64,000 nucleotides of DNA, taken from positions 88,317,052-88,381,051 of the forward strand of contig OZ024935.1 of assembly GCA_964017235.1 (NCBI GenBank), in the 5' to 3' direction. Positions 58,255-64,000 of this stretch are shown piece after piece. The stretch's first letter is position 1; every line of letters starts with the position of its first letter. This DNA is from Sabellastarte sp. h YS-2021 (taxonomy: Eukaryota; Annelida; Polychaeta; Sabellida; Sabellidae). A program made the translations under genes and the position numbers. Under the pieces are notes generated by a model. That model was not told where the DNA came from. It worked only from the letters and a program-made list of their open reading frames with translations, and ran no database searches.

Positions 58255-58990
58255 TCGAGGCCTATGTGGGCTATAGGTGGGCGAATAGCAATATGGGTCC
58301 TATAAAGGATATATATGGGGTAAACGGCCCAAGGGAGCCCATATTGGTCCCATTTATATAAACATAAGTAATGTTCCCTAAATAGTACAAAATGATGAAA
58401 AAATAGGTTTAATATTACATTTATTTGACATTGTGTTGATCTGGACTTGGTAAAGGGTGGTAAACGAAAGATTTATTATCACAATGTTTAATATGGGTCC
58501 CATAATGGACTTTTCTGGGTAATTTACTGGTATAAGGGTCCCAGATAGGCCCCATATATAAATCCTAGATGAAAAAAATGTAAATGTATATAACAAGTGT
58601 TCTTCATTAATCTTTATAAATCCAAAAATACTAAAGGTCCTATTTGAGAAAAACAACTCACCACAAATGCGTTTTAAATAAAAGTGTACACCCACACTGG
58701 ATGCGTAAAGATCAAAAATAGGTATAATATGCCCACAAGGGACCCTCATTATTATCACATACAATAGCCATTTTATAACTCTGTAAATGTATTAACAAGT
58801 TTTTTTTAATGTTTTTTTTAAATTGAATTAGTTATATATCTCATTAAGTAATAAGTTTAATCAGTTTGCATTCCACAAATGTTTTTTTTTCACAAATAAT
58901 GTGCATATGGGACCCATAAAGGTCATTCATGGGCACATATTCATAAGGCACCTTCATCTGTAACATATTAAATATCATTTACGAAACCCA
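58255..58990. mobile_element. Word-repeat element (ATGGGTCCCAT words)
   Basis: ATATGGGTCCTATAAAGG, ATATGGGTCCCATAATGG and ATATGGGACCCATAAAGG recur at ~58289, 58490 and 58905, with further GGTCCCAT/ATGGGACC variants between. Termini not resolved. No gene; the 58378-58764 minus frame is incidental. Confidence 0.6.
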
Positions 58991-59635
58991 ACTAAAATCT
59001 AGTAATAAGTGTAATAGGCACTAATGGATGTGTCAGGCCGATAATCATTGATGAAGGTCCATTTCTACAGCATATTGCCCGTAAAAATTACATTATTACT
59101 ATTATTATTAGCTGAATTTTATATATAGTTGTCTGTGATATTTTTTGTGTCATTAGAGTTTTCGTGCTATAATGATTACATCAACTGTACTTAGGGTTAA
59201 GGCTCTAAATTACTCATATATTATCCTTTTGTTGAAAAATACATTTAAAAGTAATTTAGAATTAATATATAAAGGATAATTTCAAACAAGACTTGTTTTA
59301 TAAATGACAGATATTTATTTTTCTTTACCAAACAAAAAAAGTTTTTCAATGTGAACCAACGTTGTATTTTTAGCATATATTATATAGATATTATGCATTT
59401 AAACAGTTTAAGGGAAAATTGATCTGCAACATTACCAAAATTCATAGTTAATGTTTTAATAGCATGAAAACCCCATGGATCACCATAATGGGACGTTGTG
59501 CTAGTCAAAAAATGTGACGTCAGAACCCAGTCAATAATACTCATTATTGGACCGCGGACCGGCAATCAATAAAATACTGTGTTTTCAAAGACTCGATTTT
59601 ATTGCGTTAATACATCCTATCCAATGGACAATTGC
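58991..59635. other. No gene recognised
   Basis: AT-rich sequence with a short ATT run (59094-59110). Confidence 0.5.
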
Positions 59636-59639
59636 TAAT

Positions 59640-61150
59640 CCGGTCGGCGCAGACCGGCCCGCCAAACGCCAGAAAAAGACGTCCTGTGTTGCCACCGGCT
59701 GGCCGGTCCGTAGTACTGTGCACTCCCCAGATGGCGCCTCGTACTTCCTTCCTGTCTAGACAACCTGACGTCATAGCATCTTTTTCGTTTGGCGCGTGTA
59801 CTGTGCAGACGTGTTTTCAACATCTCCAGAGTTTTAAAAGGAAAAGTGTGCATTATGACGGATTTTCGACCTTATTTGGGAATATTTTAGTGTAGAAATG
59901 TTATCTGCATATCAAGCACGGATATACCTTAAGAAATCTGCTGGAAACGCTCCCTAGCTGACTCAATTTAGTGTTGATGATAGGGCAGTAATCGACGAGA
60001 AATATGAAGGCAGCCATTTTTTTCTAGTTTCCTCCCATTCAACCATGGTGTTGTTAGGGGCAGATTGACAATATTAAGGAAATAATGGATATACTACTTA
60101 CAGGTATTTTTATCCGTGTTCGTTTGTTGAATGTACCCTCTGTAATTTCCCAGTTCATCACCATAGAAACGTCTTTTCTAGTACTACGAATAGAAATCAC
60201 GGAAAACTTCAATCTACGTAGTTTTGAACACTGCAAATAGAAGGAAATCCCCAAGAGGTGCATTCTTCAGAGCGCACTGGTACCGACTTCTCTGCTGTAA
60301 AGCATCAGTCACACCAGCCTAGCTCGAGTATTTAGTGTTTTTTCATCAGAAGTAAGAGATGAATTCGTCAGATTTCTTCAGAGCACACTGGTCCAGACAT
60401 CTTTGCTGTAAAGCATTAGTCGACCGGCAAGCTCATGTTCACCCCACCTCACCTAGTATTTACATAGAAGGAACTTCATCTTGAATCACTCTCAGTCCCT
60501 CCCTTGTGGACCCGGCAATTATGTCGGTAGTAAGGGAGGTGGATGGCCAGGAAACTGGTTTGAGTGTACAGCCGGCTGAAAAGAAGAATCGACTTCAGAC
60601 CGGCCAGGACTTCATCTACAGAGCGCACTGGCCCAGGCTTCTCTGCTTTTAAAGCATCAGCCGGCCGGCCAGCACAAAAGAACGCGACCTCTGACGTCAT
60701 ATCCAGTCAGCCAATCGCGTGCCTTCACGAAGCTGGTCACGTGTTCTCACCGACCAGTCACGAAGTTTATCACGTGATTTACCGAACAAGAAGGTCGGAA
60801 GTGAGTTCTTCAGAACTCACGTCTACTGTGACTACAGTCCCTGCTTTGCAGACCCGGCCTGGTTGTCGGTAGTGGGGTTTTGTGCACTGTAAAGTTCATC
60901 CCCAGTCAGCCAATCACGTGTCCTTCCGAACAATCACGAAGCAGGTCACGTGTTTTCACCGACCAGGAAGGTCGGAAGTGCATTCTTCAGAACTCACGTC
61001 TTCTGTGATTGCAGTCCCTGCCTTGCAGACCCGGCTTCATTGGCGGTAGTGGGGTTTGTGGATGAGCAGAATACTGCGCATTGCATGTTTAAGTATCACA
61101 AAAGAACGTCACAACTGACGAGCTCCAATCAGCCAATCACGTGACACACC
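59640..61150. promoter_or_regulatory. GC-richer stretch with CRE, CCAAT and E-box clusters
   Basis: Against the AT-rich background this region has many CpGs. TGACGTCA occurs at ~59767 and 60693. CAGCCAATC(A/G)CGTG, a CCAAT box fused to a CACGTG E-box, occurs three times (60708, 60906, 61130), with three more CACGTG sites nearby. Part is a tandem duplication of ~176 bp (60788 and 60964: GAAGGTCGGAAGTG...CTTCAGAACTCACGTCT). It may be the 5' control region of the DIRS element downstream or an unrelated promoter. Confidence 0.45.
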
Positions 61151-61309
61151 GAACACCAAGTGTTTCTAAATATAGTTCACAAGGGGTTTCCCAGTAACTG
61201 TCAAATCTACAAATAAGACGTGCGATTTGAGAAATACTTTAATTAATGGAGGAAACCTACAGCCAACTGAATTCAACACAAAATATAGTTGTGAAATTGC
61301 TTTAGCAAT

Positions 61310-61800
61310 TGGTTACAGAGTGTACCGACCACTACCGTGCTACACAGCCTTGTACACTTGCTTCAACAACCGGGTACAGAGTGTACCGGCTGGTTCCTGC
61401 TACACAGCCTTGTACACTTGCTTCCACAAGCTGAATTCAACACACAAGATAGTTGTAAAATTGATTTAGCAACTGTTTTTTATTACTGGTTACAACTGGT
61501 TACAGAGTGTACCGGCTGGTACTGGCTACACAGCCTTGTACACTTGCCTCAACAAATGGTTACAGAATGTACTGGCTGGTACTGGCTACACAGCCTTGTA
61601 CACTTGCCTCAACAACTGGTTACAATGTATACCGGCTGGTACTGGCTACACAGCCTAGTACACTTGCTTCAACAACTGGTTACAGAGTGTACCGGCTGTT
61701 TATTGGCTACACAGCCTAGTACACTTGCTTCAACCTACGGGTTACAAGTCTACTAACAGGGGGCTGGCTACACAGTCCTTACTGACTAGTGCTTCGAGCC
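61310..61800 (+). repeat. 60-bp tandem array ahead of the DIRS element
   Basis: About seven units of GTACCGGCTGGTACTGGCTA...CACAGCCTTGTACACTTGCC with exact 60-bp period in the middle. 60 is a multiple of three, hence the long open frames here in several phases; they are not genes. Confidence 0.88.
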
Positions 61801-64000
61801 AACTGGTTACAAAAAAAAAAAAAATATATATATAGACCAGTAGCTGTCAAATTGATTGGTGACCCCAGCCTGCCAGTTTTTTGCCGGTTACAGAGAATTG
61901 CTGGTTACAGTTAAGTACCGGGTATGGATTCCTGGTACCGGACAGAGTTGCTTAAGGTTAAGTTGGTTACAGAGAATTCTTAGACCGGTCAGTGGTCTTG
62001 GTGATGTGACATGACAGTGTCCCAACCTACTGCCAGGCAACCTTCCCTTATCACATCTCTCAACAACCTGTTATCGGTGCTGGACTTGACTGGAGAGATA
62101 ATAAATTTTATCATCATATCCGGCTAGGGGTCAGACATCTCACAAATGACAATTGCTCTGTAAATGCTACACCTTGCAGGCTGCTGGCCCGGGGCGAAGA
62201 GTCTATTAATGTGAAAAGTTGTGTCAGCCCCACCGGACCACAATAAGAGCAGGGGGAATGTTAACCGGGATCATTGTCACCAGACCGGACCAGTGTCCGG
62301 AGGGACAGGAAATGTTTGTCAGAATACCAAATGTCCCAAATGTGGCACACTATCTGCCTATAGGATCCAGACTAAGCCCTTTTTGGGAACGTAGGAAGCC
62401 TTGGGGCTGGACCCTAGGTAGTACAACTGTTGAAGGAGGGATACCTATGTCCATATACCTATACAAGAACAATCCAGGAAATGACTGAGATTTCACATCC
62501 AAGGTCGGGCATACCAGTTCAAGGCCCTGCCATTCGGTTTGTCCACAGCAGGTGAAATTGATGGCCATACACAAGGATTTAAGAAGCCACCAGTACCTAG
62601 ACGACTGGTTGGTGAGAGCCAGATCCCACCAGGCTTGTCTCCAACATATACAGGAACTAGTAAATAATGTGTCAGCAACTGGGTTGGCTGATGAACTTAG
62701 AGAAATCAGAGCTGGAGCCCAAACAAGACTTTGATTTTGTAGGCTACCAGTTTGTCCTCGGGTCTGATCGGTTCCGACCGACTCTGGACTGGTGACAGAG
62801 CCTTCAAGAGACTGTTAAAACTGCTATCCCTACCGGCTTGACCGGTCCGGGAATTCATGTCCTTGATAGCTTACTAACGTCTACAGAAAAGCATGTTAAT
62901 CTAGGCAGACTTCATATGAGACCCATACAGTGGCATCTCAAAAACAACTGGAGGGTACCAGAATCACTGGAAAAGGTGATACAAGTCCCCAGGTCCCTGC
63001 ACCCCCATTTACAATGGTGGCTGAAGGAAGACGATGCACTTACAGGCCAACCTTTACACCCAATAAAACATGCTCTGCAAATATTTACAGACGCATCAAT
63101 AGAAGGGTGGGGCGCTCACTTAGATGAGCACTTTGCAAGAGCAACCTGGTCCCCTCCGGGAAGCAAGTTATATATAAACTATCTAAAACTTTAAGCAGTT
63201 TTTCTGACTTTAAGAGTGCTAAGACTTTTGCTCAAACAAGATAGTACTTGTAGCAACTGACAACACCACAGTAGTGTCATACATAAAGGAAGGAGGAATA
63301 TGGTTGGGCCCACTTTGTGCCCTACTATGGAGAATCTTGACCTGGTGTACCAGGAAACAAGTGACTCTAAAGCACGACACATTCCAGGCCGGCCTAATGT
63401 GGTAGCAGACAGGCTGTCCAGGCTAGGCCAGACCATCCAAACAGTGGTTTCTCCTTCCAGAGGTCTTCCACTCTATACAGTAGGTGGCACCGGCCCAAGA
63501 TAGACTTATTTGCCACGAGGTTCAACAACAAGTCGCCTGTTTTGTGTCACCAGTACCAGATCCCCTGGCCACAGCAGTGGATGTGTTCAGTTGGCCATGG
63601 TAGGATCTAAAAGGATACACCTTCTCACCATCAGCCATATTGGGCAAAGTGGTGGAGAAGTTGCAAGACTCCCCATGTAAGAGAATCATTCTGATTGCTC
63701 CGGGGTGGCCAACATGCCTTGGTTTTGGGATCTAGTGGCCATGTCCAGCCATATCCCGCTGAGCCTGCCCAATCTGCCCAGCCTGTTCACAGCCATTCGA
63801 TCAGATCTCTCACAGAAATCTGACAATCTTAATCTCCATGCAGGGCTCCTAGAGCCTCAGCAATCGAGGAGCAGGACTTGTCTGAGGCAGTGGCAGCAAG
63901 AATTGAGGCTCCTCAAAGGGGGGTCAATCAGATCGGTCTATGAGGCAAATGGGTCATTTTTTACCAAGTGATGTATCATTCATCAGGTGGATTTCGGACA
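61801..64000 (+). mobile_element. Decayed DIRS-type (YR) retrotransposon, cut by window end
   Basis: The leader (61860-62200) is followed by RT: YQFKALPFGLSTA at ~62515-62550, then HQYLDDWLVRARSHQ (YLDD at 62594-62605) and FDFVGYQF at ~62732. RNase H is at 62838-63194 (ALQIFTDASIEGWGAHL). The connection region reads ARHIPGRPNVVADRLSRLGQ (63380-63440) and IILIAPGWPNMPWFWDLV (63690-63740). Order and motifs are those of DIRS-group elements; the tyrosine recombinase would lie beyond 64000. Frameshifts and stops break the frame at least five times, so it is inactive. Confidence 0.85.
62838..63194 (+). pseudogene. DIRS RNase H segment
   Basis: Longest surviving frame of the DIRS copy, 118 codons: LHMRPIQWHLKNNW, then VPRSLHPHLQWWL, FTDASIEGWGAHLDE (RNase H Asp) and SKLYINYLKL. 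A stop replaces the residue after YLKL, and the reading resumes (AVFLTLRVLR) at ~63196 in the same frame. Confidence 0.85.

Noticed and set aside
58378..58764. 128-codon minus-strand frame
   Set aside because: Lies within a word-repeat element with no recognisable domain or splice context.
61227..61756. Frames of 70-139 codons with 'LATQPCTLAST' repeats
   Set aside because: Product of the 60-bp tandem array, which is open in more than one phase.

Overview
This is animal (metazoan) nuclear DNA, most probably from a marine invertebrate. It is AT-rich, has short coding exons with GT-AG introns, and is dense in non-LTR (Tx1/L1-like, L2/CR1-like), DIRS and Ty3/Gypsy remnants, MITEs and tandem satellites. 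The species cannot be fixed from the window. There is no bacterial-style gene packing, no CRISPR array, and I recognised no tRNA or rRNA gene.

Two host-type genes can be supported. (1) A plus-strand gene with six coding exons at 2633-18710. It encodes about 365 residues: a coiled-coil/Cys-cluster N-terminal half and a 233-residue C-terminal exon that could be a papain-like cysteine-peptidase fold. (2) A minus-strand ankyrin-repeat gene. Its large exon at 49834-52430 (881 codons from the first Met, about 19 repeats) is phase-compatible with five smaller minus-strand exons at 35993-32984. If they belong together, the gene has a 13.8-kb intron filled with satellites.

Layout: 1-2632 mostly featureless with a perfect hairpin. 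2980-4108 hairpin-headed element with ~150-bp repeats. 5838-11741 full-length Tx1-like LINE, antisense in intron 2 of gene 1, flanked by a 15-bp target-site duplication. 13350-13540, 15680-16650, 17425-17915 and 37505-37860 LINE 3' ends. 14678-15600 another hairpin-headed element with 146-bp repeats. 19527-26700 a foldback MITE, diverged satellites, a DIRS remnant and a 237-bp MITE. 27839-29886 TIR element. 30260-31600, 38034-45410 and 46560-48960 arrays of a 147-bp and a 155-bp satellite. 44181-45201 a TIR-bounded insertion carrying a Gypsy gag fragment. 54699-58990 three elements built from degenerate repeats of short words. 59640-61150 GC-richer stretch with CCAAT/E-box modules. 61310-64000 a decayed DIRS-type retrotransposon running off the window.

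The most interesting points are: (a) the LINE ORF1 carries CCHC zinc knuckles fused to a NADAR domain and is still fully open although ORF2 is broken; (b) several unrelated non-autonomous elements share one architecture, a terminal palindromic hairpin plus tandem monomers of nucleosomal length (about 140-155 bp); (c) two neighbouring word-repeat elements with different terminal words share the same ~150-bp core; (d) the 147-bp and 155-bp satellites travel together in composite elements with common ends.
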